From a bacterium (lineage in GTDB: Bacteria; Planctomycetota; UBA1135; UBA2386): 64,000 bases of DNA. Location: the NCBI GenBank assembly GCA_024743115.1, contig JANSXC010000029.1, forward strand, positions 1-64,000, given 5' to 3'. The translations under genes were made by a program, and so were the position numbers. Under the pieces are notes generated by a model, which saw only the letters and a program-made list of their open reading frames with translations, made no database searches and was not told the DNA's origin. Each line of letters begins with the position of its first letter. Position 1 is the first letter of the stretch. Below, in pieces: positions 44,093-52,135 of this stretch.

Positions 44093-44552
44093 GACCGCCG
44101 CGTCCGGCCTGCACGACGAGCGCAACGAGCGTTGCGCCGTAGCTGCCGAACTGCAGCGCGCAGACCAGGTAGGCGAGCATCGAGCCATGATGCGCGATCG
44201 CGGCATCGAAGTCGGCATGTCCCTGCAGCAAAACGTACGTCGACAATACGGTGATCAGCGCCAGCGCGACTCCGAACAGCCAGACATCGGCACCGAGCCG
44301 ATCCAGCAGCCAACCGAGCAGCGCCAGCAGCGGCACGCCCCCCAGCAGCGTGGCACCGATTGCCAACCCGGAACCGGCCTCGGCGTCGACGAGCGCGTTC
44401 GCCCAGACCCCGACCAACGACCCCAGGAAGAACAGCTGTCCGTTATGCCCCGCAGCCGCGGTGCCGGCGAGCGTCCAGACCGCGAACCACAGCGGCAGCA
44501 GCCACAAGAACCGCCATCGGACAGGCGCGGGCAAGCGGACGATCTCGGTCAT
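44079..44552 (-). CDS. small multipass membrane protein
   Basis: 157 residues from ATG 44552 (TEIVRLPAPVRWRF). Five or so hydrophobic helices (LLPLWFAVWTLAG, LGGVPLLALLGWLL, LFGVALALITVLSTYVLLQG and others) make it an integral inner-membrane protein. No family is recognised. It precedes cdd by 57 bp on the same strand, so it may be the first gene of the nucleoside operon and could be a transporter component, but nothing in the sequence proves this. Its last codons lie in a 15-bp tandem repeat. Confidence 0.65.
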   Translation of the reverse strand: MTEIVRLPAPVRWRFLWLLPLWFAVWTLAGTAAAGHNGQLFFLGSLVGVWANALVDAEAGSGLAIGATLLGGVPLLALLGWLLDRLGADVWLFGVALALITVLSTYVLLQGHADFDAAIAHHGSMLAYLVCALQFGSYGATLVALVVQAGRGGRAFE

Positions 44553-44712
44553 CAGAACGGCAGGGTGGAGGACACGGCGACGGCCAGATTCACGCCTGGA
44601 ACTCGTGCCGAATCGCCGGCCCCTGGCGAGGAGCCGGCGGAGAGAGCCACCCGCCATGATCGCATGCCGATTGCCAGTGGAAAAGGGGCTCCCCTCGGGC
44701 ACGATCGCGGCG

Positions 44713-46023
44713 ATGGCCCGCGAGCCCTACGACGCCAGCTGCGAACGCGCCCTGAACGCGTTGGGATGGACCGATCCGGAACTGACGATCGGCGGCTGCC
44801 GGGCCACGCAGCTCGCAGACGAGTTCGGCAGTCCGAGCTACGTGTTCTGCGCGGCCACGGTCGATCGACAGGTCGCACGAGTCCGCAACAGCCTCGGCGA
44901 CCGCGTCGAATTGCTCTACTCGATCAAGAGCAACCCTTCGCTCGCCGTGACCCATCGGCTACGTGAACGCGGAGTCGGGGCCGAGATCGCTTCGCTCGGC
45001 GAACTCCACGTCGCGGTCGCAGCGGGCCACGACCCGGCCGAACTGCGCTTCGCCGGCCCCGGCAAGACCGCCACCGAACTGACCGCCGCGATCGCACTCG
45101 GCCTCGGTTGTGTGCACGCCGAGTCGGCCGACGAAGTCGAACTGACCGGCCAAGCGGCCCGCGCGGCCGGTCGCCGCGTCGGGGTCGCCGTGCGCGTCAA
45201 CCTGCCGACCGAACTCGCGGGCTCGCGCTTGCGCATGGGCGGCCGCAGCAGCCGGTTCGGCGTCGACGAGGACCAGGTCGAACCGTTGCTGCAGCAAATC
45301 GCCCGCGCCGATGCCGACCTCGAGCTGCGCGGACTGCACGTCTACGCGGGCACCCAGTGCTTCGCGGCCGAGGCCTTCGTCGCGCACGCGACCGCGGTCG
45401 TGGAACGGGCCGCCGCCTGGGAAAGCGCGCTCGGGCTGTCGATCGACGAACTCGACCTCGGTGGCGGGTTCGGCATCGCGGCCTACGCCGGCGACCCCGA
45501 GTTCGATCTCGCGGCGGCCGGCGCCGGCCTGCAGGAACTGATCGCCGCGCACGACCGCCCCGGCCGCCGCTGGTTCGTCGAGCTCGGGCGCTACCTCGTG
45601 GCTCCGGCCGGCGTCTATCTCACGCGCGTCGTCCGCACGAAGAGGAGCGGCGGAGCCCGCCACGTCGTGCTCGATGGTGGTCTCCACCACTGTGCGATGG
45701 CCGCCGGCGTCGGCGCCGTGCTCAAGCGACCACCGCTGCTCGTGCACGCCGGCCGCCCGTTCGCCAGCGCACGCGAGCCCGTCACCATCGGCGGCCCGCT
45801 GTGCACGCCTGCCGACCAGTTCGCGGCCGACCTCGACCTGCCCGAACTCACCGCGGGCGACCTCGTCGCGGTTCTGCACGCGGGCGCCTACGGCCTGACC
45901 TACAGTCCGACCGGCTTCCTCAGCCATCCGAGCCCCGCGGAATTACTCGTCGAGAACGGGACCGCGCGGTGCATTCGCGACCGCGGCGAACCCGAGGATG
46001 CCGTGCGCGGCCAACGCCCCTGA
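44713..46023 (+). CDS. PLP-dependent fold-type III decarboxylase (LysA/ornithine decarboxylase-like)
   Basis: 436 residues from ATG 44713 (an in-frame ATG at 44656 would add 19). The PLP lysine is K72 in YSIKSNP. LRGLHVYAGTQ, LDLGGGFGI (phosphate loop) and the C-terminal cysteine in GPLCTPAD plus GAYGLTYSP complete the alanine-racemase-fold decarboxylase active site. The IGGCRATQLADEFGSPSYVF start resembles the subgroup associated with exosortase or NRPS-like loci more than canonical LysA. The substrate cannot be fixed; candidates are diaminopimelate, ornithine and a carrier-bound amino acid. No lysine-pathway gene is adjacent. Confidence 0.85.
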   Translation: MAREPYDASCERALNALGWTDPELTIGGCRATQLADEFGSPSYVFCAATVDRQVARVRNSLGDRVELLYSIKSNPSLAVTHRLRERGVGAEIASLGELHVAVAAGHDPAELRFAGPGKTATELTAAIALGLGCVHAESADEVELTGQAARAAGRRVGVAVRVNLPTELAGSRLRMGGRSSRFGVDEDQVEPLLQQIARADADLELRGLHVYAGTQCFAAEAFVAHATAVVERAAAWESALGLSIDELDLGGGFGIAAYAGDPEFDLAAAGAGLQELIAAHDRPGRRWFVELGRYLVAPAGVYLTRVVRTKRSGGARHVVLDGGLHHCAMAAGVGAVLKRPPLLVHAGRPFASAREPVTIGGPLCTPADQFAADLDLPELTAGDLVAVLHAGAYGLTYSPTGFLSHPSPAELLVENGTARCIRDRGEPEDAVRGQRP

Positions 46024-46026
46024 TCA

Positions 46027-46069
46027 GTAGAAACTGATCCGTAGAAACTGATCCGTAGAAACCTGATCA
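46027..46069. repeat. 14-bp tandem repeat (three copies)
   Basis: Three consecutive units of gtagaaactgatcc (the third carries one inserted base) begin 3 bp after the decarboxylase stop codon. TGATCA-type palindromes flank the array on both sides. Function unknown. Confidence 0.75.
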
Positions 46070-46089
46070 GAAGAGATCTGACTGGCAGG

Positions 46090-46109
46090 GATCCGGCACC
46101 GCCGGGATC
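46090..46109. terminator. hairpin between convergent genes
   Basis: Inverted repeat GATCCGGC/GCCGGGATC (one bulged base) around an ACC loop, in the gap between the convergent stops at 46023 and 46120. It is a possible bidirectional terminator without a T tract. Confidence 0.4.
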
Positions 46110-46119
46110 AGTGACCCGC

Positions 46120-47733
46120 TCATCGGAACTCGAGCCGCGAACCGCGCGCGAGGTCGAACGGCATGACGCTGCGACCGGTCGTGCCGATCCACGAGACCAT
46201 GCCGCTCGTGCCCGAGAGCCCCGTGACCACGAGGTCGTCGCTCGTCCAGTCGTTGAGCCGGACGGTGACGAGGTTGCCAGCGGGCGGCACGTCTTGCCCG
46301 CGAGCAGGGAACGCGGTGGGCGTGACCTGGATCAGCAGGTTGCCGCCGCCTCGCGTGCTGCCGCGCCCGATCCGCAGCGCCTGGCGACCCATGCCTCGCG
46401 CCAGCTCGAGCGTCGCCCGACCACTCGTCTCGACCCGCGTGATCAGCAGCGCGCACGTCAACTCGAACCCGTGGACATGGACCGCGTCCACTCGATACAC
46501 CCCTGGCGTCAAACCGTCGAAAACCACCCGGTCGGCCGACGCCCCATCCGCCCCAGAGTTGGAGGCACCGGAGTTCGGTGCACGAGAGTTCGGGGCGCCA
46601 GAGTTCGGGGCGCCAGAGTTCGACGTGCCAGAGTTCGGAGCCCCGGAACTCGCGACGCCGTGATGCACCGTGCGGCGGTCCGCCGTCTTCCACGAACGCG
46701 TCACGGTCTCGGCACCGGCCGCCCCCGCCCGTCGCAGAACGATGCTGGTCCGCCCACGCTGCGGCCAGCCCGCGAGCATGAGTTCGAGCGTGCCCGCCGG
46801 CTCGAGAACGATCGTGACCTCGACCGTCGTCCCGGGGACGGCCACGAACGGCCTCGTGACCGGCGTCCTGGAGCCACCCACGAGCGGGACGCCGCCGCCC
46901 AGCGCACGGGCAGTCGAACCGTCCGCATCGCCATACCACGCCTTGTGAGCCGGCATGACTCGCACCACGTCTGCTCCCATCGCGAACAGGCACTCCGAAC
47001 CATCGGCCGGCACGCTGAGACCATCGACCAGAGCCTCGCCCCTCACCTTCTCGAGGTCGCGAATCACCTCGTCCGGACTCATTCGCCTTTGCGCGGCCGC
47101 TTCGACGGCACGGGCTGAGATCGCGAACGCCGCACAATCGAACGCGTGCGGCGTGCACTCGTGCCCGGCGAGCATCTCGTACTTCAGCCGCAACTGCGCC
47201 ATTGGCACCGGAGCCAGGACGTTGCGACCGGCCTGAAGCTCCGCCGACACCTCGCGGAAGCAGGGCGGCGACGCCAACGACCGCAAGGTGACGGCTCCGA
47301 TCTCGAACGCCGCGTCGAGTTCGCCACTCACCAGGCGGACTTCGCGTTCGCCACGACCGTCGAGCACCAGCACCGCACCGTCCGGAAACGCCCCGCCACT
47401 GCCGAGGACCAACCGGACGCTCGGGGGCTGCGAGTCCCTCTGCTCCGATCCCGCAGCGGTCGGCGCGACACCACTCCCGGCGGTGGCCCCGTCACCAGTC
47501 GCCGCCGAATCCGCCGCGGTCCCGCCCTCGTTGCGCGTGGGCTCGACCCCACCCTGCGCCACCAGCTGCCAGCCGAACCACACCACCGTTGCGAGCAGCA
47601 CGACGGCCAAGCCGAGGACGAGCCCCTGCCGCGCGGCCCCCCGCTCTCCGGAGCCCGCGCGTCCGCTGCTTCTCTCGCGGGCACCGCTTCCGCCAACGCC
47701 CCGCTCGTCCGTTTGTCGATCGAACCTTGCCAT
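46120..47733 (-). CDS. membrane-anchored extracytoplasmic protein with GAPNS repeats
   Basis: 537 residues from ATG 47733 with a GGGGA upstream. A basic cytosolic N-terminus is followed by one membrane helix (about 37-57, LVLGLAVVLLATVVWFGW), so the rest is outside. The outer part is beta-rich with several segments resembling carboxypeptidase-regulatory/CNA-B-like folds (GTTVEVTIVLEPAGTLEL, VFDGLTPGVYRVDAVH). A low-complexity stretch near residues 360-395 consists of GAPNS-type pentapeptides. No enzyme motif was found and the family is not recognised. It resembles large planctomycete envelope proteins of unknown role. Confidence 0.7.
   Translation of the reverse strand: MARFDRQTDERGVGGSGARERSSGRAGSGERGAARQGLVLGLAVVLLATVVWFGWQLVAQGGVEPTRNEGGTAADSAATGDGATAGSGVAPTAAGSEQRDSQPPSVRLVLGSGGAFPDGAVLVLDGRGEREVRLVSGELDAAFEIGAVTLRSLASPPCFREVSAELQAGRNVLAPVPMAQLRLKYEMLAGHECTPHAFDCAAFAISARAVEAAAQRRMSPDEVIRDLEKVRGEALVDGLSVPADGSECLFAMGADVVRVMPAHKAWYGDADGSTARALGGGVPLVGGSRTPVTRPFVAVPGTTVEVTIVLEPAGTLELMLAGWPQRGRTSIVLRRAGAAGAETVTRSWKTADRRTVHHGVASSGAPNSGTSNSGAPNSGAPNSRAPNSGASNSGADGASADRVVFDGLTPGVYRVDAVHVHGFELTCALLITRVETSGRATLELARGMGRQALRIGRGSTRGGGNLLIQVTPTAFPARGQDVPPAGNLVTVRLNDWTSDDLVVTGLSGTSGMVSWIGTTGRSVMPFDLARGSRLEFR
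46553..46657. repeat. 15-bp coding tandem repeat (seven units)
   Basis: Seven units related to ccagagttcggggcg encode the pentapeptide series GAPNS/GTSNS/RAPNS/GASNS in the gene at 46120-47733. The central units are nearly identical and the outer ones diverged, which fits slippage expansion. Confidence 0.8.
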
Positions 47734-47875
47734 CTCACATCCCCTGCGACCCGCGGGCCAGCTGGCAGGCTCCCACTGGATCCTGCGTCGAAGTAACCCT
47801 GAGCACCGACAACTGCCGCACGCGCCGTGCACGGTAGCACGGCGACGCACGGCTGGTTGGGTGATTCACCGATCG

Positions 47876-48592
47876 CTAAGGCCTGAACCCGACATAGGCG
47901 CCAGCAGACACCTCGCCGCCGATCGAACCGCTGCAGTGCTTGCCATTGGGCGCGACCTCGAGCGCGATGCTGCCCATCGTGACCGTATCGAACACGACCG
48001 TCGCCGAGTTGCCGGCCCGCCAGCCCTTGGTATCGACCTTCGCCATGACCTTGGTCTGGCCAGCGGGCTGATCGGGGGTGACCGTGATCGTGAATCCAGC
48101 CCCGAACCCGAAGAGCTGGATCTGCCCCCCCACACCAACCGGAGCAGCCGCGGAGGCGATCGCGATCGCCTGTCGGTCCGTGGCGTGGGCCGTGACCGTG
48201 GCGTAGTTCACGAGCGCCGAACCCGCGACGGCCGCGCTCGCGTTGCCGATCCCCGACTCGATGTCCGCTTCCGCCTTGCCCTGGACCTGCGCCAGGCCGA
48301 TCACGTTCTCTGCGCGCGAACAGTACAACGCCCAGCCCATCGCGCCGTCATCGGCGAACGAGTCCTTGTAGCTGCCCGTGTGACCGGCCGGCGACGACGC
48401 CCCGGCGCCCGCATTGGGGAAAGGCCGACGCCCCTCGAACTCGATGTCCGTGAGCACCACGTCCTCGGCCGTCAGCGGATGCTCCACCTCCCACGTCAGG
48501 CCGTCCTTCGGCACGCGGAGGCTCAACTGGTCGACCACGTGCTGCGCACCGATCGCACTGGCCAGGAAGAGAAGGGTAAGTAGTAGTCGCAT
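47876..48592 (-). CDS. secreted protein of unknown function
   Basis: 238 residues with a strong GAGGAG Shine-Dalgarno before the start. The signal peptide (LLLTLLFLASAIGAQ) is followed by a beta-rich protein of small residues with alternating polar/apolar pattern (FGFGAGFTITVTPDQ and VVFDTVTMGSIALEVAP). No known domain is recognisable. It is transcribed away from the thioredoxin-like gene at 48788 and toward the same-strand gene at 47733, 142 bp away. Confidence 0.7.
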   Translation of the reverse strand: MRLLLTLLFLASAIGAQHVVDQLSLRVPKDGLTWEVEHPLTAEDVVLTDIEFEGRRPFPNAGAGASSPAGHTGSYKDSFADDGAMGWALYCSRAENVIGLAQVQGKAEADIESGIGNASAAVAGSALVNYATVTAHATDRQAIAIASAAAPVGVGGQIQLFGFGAGFTITVTPDQPAGQTKVMAKVDTKGWRAGNSATVVFDTVTMGSIALEVAPNGKHCSGSIGGEVSAGAYVGFRP

Positions 48593-48771
48593 CGCTCTGA
48601 TCTCCTCGAGAAACGGGCCTCGGCGGTCGCCGTCGAGGACCCGTGCAAACGGCCGGGCAACCGCAAACCGTTCGCGATGCCCGACACTTCAGTGGAACGG
48701 CGAGACGAGAAAGCGACGCCAAACGCCGGGGATTCGCGCCCGGCCGAGCTGCCGGGCCACCCGCGGCGCGC

Positions 48772-48777
48772 TATCGT
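48772..48777 (+). promoter_or_regulatory. candidate -10 box for the thioredoxin-like/TPR protein
   Basis: TATCGT within GCGCTATCGT, 10 nt before the ATG at 48788; it argues against using upstream in-frame starts. Confidence 0.35.
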
Positions 48778-48787
48778 GTTTCGCAGC

Positions 48788-51004
48788 ATGATGATCCGCC
48801 CGCTGATCCCGAGCCTCCTCGCTGTCCTGAGCGGTGGCGTGGCCACCGGCCTCCTGGCCCAGGAAACCGGCCCGCGCCCTGCCGGACTCGTTCCCGAACG
48901 GATGTGGCCCGCGCCGACCGCCGCGGACTGGGCCAAGCCGACGATCATCCAGTGGCAGCGCACCTGGGCCGACGCCGTGCGGCTGTCGCAAGAGACCAAG
49001 AAGCCGATCCTCGTTTGCGTCAACATGGACGGCGAGATCGCCAGCGAGCACTACGCCGGCATTCGCTACCGCGATCCCGAGGTGGCAAAACTCTACGAGC
49101 CCTACGTCTGCGTCACGGCGTCGGTCTACCGCCACAACCCGCGCGACTACGACGACGAAGGCCGCCGCATCCCGTGCCCGCGACTCGGCTGCATCACGTG
49201 TGGCGAGCACATCGCGATGGAACCGATCATCTACGAGAAGTTCCTCGACGGGAAACGGATCTCGCCGCGCCACATCATGGTCGAACTCGATGGTTCCGAG
49301 TCCTACGACGTCTACCACACGTGGGACGTGCAGTCGGTGCTCGACTCGATCGACAATGGCATCAAGAACCGCAAGATCCAGCCCGCGCCGATCGTCAAGG
49401 GCGATCGTTCGCTGCTCGAGAAACTCGCGAGCGTCGACAGCATCGACCGCGAGGAGATCGAGCGCACGTTCACGAAAGGCAACGCCGAACAGAAGCGCGC
49501 GCTGCTCGACGCCGCGCTCGAACTCGGGGACCAGGCGCCCGTCGAACTGCTGCGGCTCGCGGCCTACGGTCTCGATCCCCAACTCGCCGAGCGCGCTCGC
49601 GAAGGCATGACGATCGCGAAGGACCCGGGCACGGTCGACCTGATCGCGGACACGCTGCGTGCGCGGCTGCCGAAAGCCGAGCGCGAGAAGCTCGTTGCGG
49701 CGCTCGACAAGTTCGCCGGCGACTCGACCCGTGCCCGCACGCTCGCGACCGCCCACCGCGGCCTCGCGGGCCAACGCTCCGCAATCGACACCAAGAAGTG
49801 GCAGTCCGTGCTCGAGGGCGCCGCCTACACGGGCGCGTTCACAGCAGGTCGGGCCGCGACCGTCGCGACCGCCCGGGACGAGGCACTGAAGAAGAAGCCC
49901 GAAGATCCCGGCGCCCTGCTCGATGTCGCCGAAGCCAGCTTGCTGCAGGCGCTCTCGACGCTGGATGGCACGGGCCCTGGTGCGCGGCGCCGCGCGGAAC
50001 GCTACCGCCGGATGCTGCTGCAGGACGCCTTCCGCAAGGTCGAGAAGGCCAGGAAGGCCGGCGCCGAGGGCTGGCGTGTCGCGGCGATTCGTGCCGTTCT
50101 CGCGCAGCGTACGGGCCGGACGCGGCTCGCGCACAACCTCGCGATCGAAGCGGCTCCCGAGCTGCCGCCGGATGCCCCGGGCCAGCTCGCGATGGAACTG
50201 CTCGCGCTGTTCGCCGCGGCGCGCCAGGAAGCCATCGTCGCCGCGGTACGGCAGAAGCGCGAATGGCCGCCCGAGTGGACGACCGACGTGCACGCCGCCT
50301 ACGCCGTGCTCGGCAAGCATCCGCTCGGCCGCGACACCCACGCCGCCTACCACTACGACTTCCTGAACTTCTTCGGCACGCCCCAGTCAGCCGCCGTGCT
50401 CGACCGCGGCCTGAAACGCTTCCCGGGTTCGGCGCTGTTGCACGACCGCCACCGCGCACGGCTGCTCAAACAAGGCGGCCCGGCCGCCGTGACAGCCGAC
50501 TACGACCGGCGCGTGCAGGCCGCCGGCGCGCCGGAGACGATCCACTGGTTCGCCGGCTACGCACTGCTCGTCGTGGCCGAAGCACATCGCGGCCAGAACC
50601 GCAGCGCCGAAGCCATCGCCGCCTACGAACGCGCGGCCGACCACTTCCGCAAGTACCAGGAGGTCACCCAAACCGCCGCGACCGACAGCACCCACTACCT
50701 CGCCGTCGCCCACCACGGCATCTGCGCGGTCAAAGTGCGCTACGGCGACCTCCAGGGCGCCTGGCGCGCGATGCGCACGGCCTTCGACATCAACCCCGCG
50801 GCCACGTCCGCCGTGGACGGCCTGAGCCGCACCGGCCTGCAGACCGCCGACGAACTCCGCGCCCGCGCCAACGAGGCCGGCCTGGAGGACGTCGTCGCCG
50901 AGATCGACGCCGCGCTCGAGGCGCTGCCCGACGAAGCCTATGTGCTGCCGGAGTACGAACAGCTGTCGCAGGGCCATCGCCTGGACCGGCGGCGGCGGAA
51001 GTAG
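48788..51004 (+). CDS. exported thioredoxin-like protein with helical repeats
   Basis: 738 residues from ATG 48788, which gives a signal peptide (LIPSLLAVLSGGVATGLLAQ). Residues ~50-200 resemble a thioredoxin fold used by periplasmic thioredoxin-like proteins (KPILVCVNMDGEIASEHYAG, then RHIMVELDG), but the usual CxxC is missing at the normal place. Instead a loop carries three cysteines (IPCPRLGCITCGEH). From ~220 to the end the protein is helical with TPR/Sel1-like units (AEAHRGQNRSAEAIAAYERA, a classic TPR). It probably acts as a periplasmic scaffold or sensor; a redox function is uncertain. Confidence 0.65.
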   Translation: MMIRPLIPSLLAVLSGGVATGLLAQETGPRPAGLVPERMWPAPTAADWAKPTIIQWQRTWADAVRLSQETKKPILVCVNMDGEIASEHYAGIRYRDPEVAKLYEPYVCVTASVYRHNPRDYDDEGRRIPCPRLGCITCGEHIAMEPIIYEKFLDGKRISPRHIMVELDGSESYDVYHTWDVQSVLDSIDNGIKNRKIQPAPIVKGDRSLLEKLASVDSIDREEIERTFTKGNAEQKRALLDAALELGDQAPVELLRLAAYGLDPQLAERAREGMTIAKDPGTVDLIADTLRARLPKAEREKLVAALDKFAGDSTRARTLATAHRGLAGQRSAIDTKKWQSVLEGAAYTGAFTAGRAATVATARDEALKKKPEDPGALLDVAEASLLQALSTLDGTGPGARRRAERYRRMLLQDAFRKVEKARKAGAEGWRVAAIRAVLAQRTGRTRLAHNLAIEAAPELPPDAPGQLAMELLALFAAARQEAIVAAVRQKREWPPEWTTDVHAAYAVLGKHPLGRDTHAAYHYDFLNFFGTPQSAAVLDRGLKRFPGSALLHDRHRARLLKQGGPAAVTADYDRRVQAAGAPETIHWFAGYALLVVAEAHRGQNRSAEAIAAYERAADHFRKYQEVTQTAATDSTHYLAVAHHGICAVKVRYGDLQGAWRAMRTAFDINPAATSAVDGLSRTGLQTADELRARANEAGLEDVVAEIDAALEALPDEAYVLPEYEQLSQGHRLDRRRRK

Positions 51005-51301
51005 GAGCGCCGCGGGACGATCGAACGGGCGATACCGATGGAGCACTGGCGGCACGCGGATGTGAGCTGGTCTTCGAGGATCGGTCTCTGGCGCTGGCGC
51101 CAAACGTGAGGGCGCAAGAGACCCTGCGGATTCGGGCGGGAGTGCACGTACCGAGCCTGGAGGTGGGGCGCACGCCCGAGCTTCGAGTTGGACCGCGGCC
51201 AGTTGGGCGCGGACGAGTCCAGGAGCCGCTCTGAACTCCTCGGCCCACGAGAGCCGGCCGTCACGAGCACAGCGCGACTTCTGCGAATAGGCCGCCCTCG
51301 C
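51005..51301. other. 297-bp intergenic region without recognised content
   Basis: It lies between the convergent genes ending at 51004 and 51302. Open frames cross it on both strands, but none has a start, ribosome site or recognisable sequence. No hairpin of note was seen. Confidence 0.4.
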
Positions 51302-52114
51302 CTACGAGTCCGCGAGCATCTCGTCCAACGAACGCTGCGGCCGCCACGACCCATCCAACGTGACATCGCGCGGTCGCGTGCTGTCCTGGCACTCGGTCGG
51401 GACGAGCGCATCACCGTCGAGTTCGTGCAGTGCACAGAACCGGCGACCGAAATCCCAACGCGAACAACGTTCGGGGCCCTTGAGGTGCAGCAGCTGCGGC
51501 GCGGCGCGCAGCGGCACGAGCTCAGCGAGGCCGCGAGCGGCGTCGGTGACGTGCAGGGGGCTTCGGTATTCGTTGGTGTAGAGCGCGAGCGTCCGACCGG
51601 CTGCAAACGCGCCACGGATCATCTCTGACGCGCCGCGACCCGACGGGTCCGGGCCGAAGAGCAACGGCAGTCGCACGACGCGGCCGCCGTGTCGCATGAC
51701 GCAATCCTCCCCCGCGACCTTGCTGAGGCCATAGGCCGACAGCGGCGCAGTCTGCGAACGTTCGTCGTAGGGCGCCGCGCGACCGTCGAACACGAGGTCG
51801 GTCGAACAGTGCAGCAATCGATCGCCGAAGCGCTCGGCGAGTTCGCTCGGCAGCTGCGCGTTGACGGCGTGGGCGCGTTCCGGATCGGCCTCGCAATCCC
51901 CCATCCGTGACATCGCCGCGAGGTTCACGACGTATTCCGGCGAGAGGGCCTCGGCCACCGCGGCGACGCTGCCGCGCTGCGCGAGGTCGACCGCGGCATC
52001 ACCGCCCGACCGCGCCGCCGTCACGACCTCGTGACCCCGCGCCTGCAGAATGCGCACGACGTGCGGGCCGAGGAACCCCGTGGTGCCCGTAACGAGAATG
52101 CGCAGCGCGGCCAT
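51302..52114 (-). CDS. extended-SDR reductase, dTDP-4-dehydrorhamnose reductase-like
   Basis: 270 residues. It has the Rossmann motif GTTGFLGPH at 10-18, STDLVFDGRAAPYDE (the RmlD/MAT2B hallmark) and the catalytic YGLSK (Y-x3-K). GRVVRLPLLFGP and SPLHVTDAARGLAELV complete the RmlD-like pattern. True RmlD reduces dTDP-4-keto-rhamnose to dTDP-rhamnose, but rmlABC are absent here and the protein stands alone, so it may be a related sugar reductase. It diverges from the lipid kinase gene at 52136 with a 21-bp gap. Confidence 0.8.
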   Translation of the reverse strand: MAALRILVTGTTGFLGPHVVRILQARGHEVVTAARSGGDAAVDLAQRGSVAAVAEALSPEYVVNLAAMSRMGDCEADPERAHAVNAQLPSELAERFGDRLLHCSTDLVFDGRAAPYDERSQTAPLSAYGLSKVAGEDCVMRHGGRVVRLPLLFGPDPSGRGASEMIRGAFAAGRTLALYTNEYRSPLHVTDAARGLAELVPLRAAPQLLHLKGPERCSRWDFGRRFCALHELDGDALVPTECQDSTRPRDVTLDGSWRPQRSLDEMLADS

Positions 52115-52121
52115 CGCGCGC

Positions 52122-52127
52122 TACTGT
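52122..52127 (+). promoter_or_regulatory. candidate -10 box for the lipid kinase
   Basis: TACTGT within CGCTACTGT, 8 nt before the GTG at 52136; it supports that start over the later ATG at 52169. Confidence 0.3.
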
Positions 52128-52135
52128 GGCCCGCG

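Noticed and set aside
44048..46069. CRISPR-like array
   Set aside because: Units are 14-15 bp directly abutting, without spacers, and no cas gene is present.
51005..51234. Small gene downstream of the thioredoxin-like protein
   Set aside because: The open frame has no start, ribosome site or similarity and is matched by equally long frames on the other strand.
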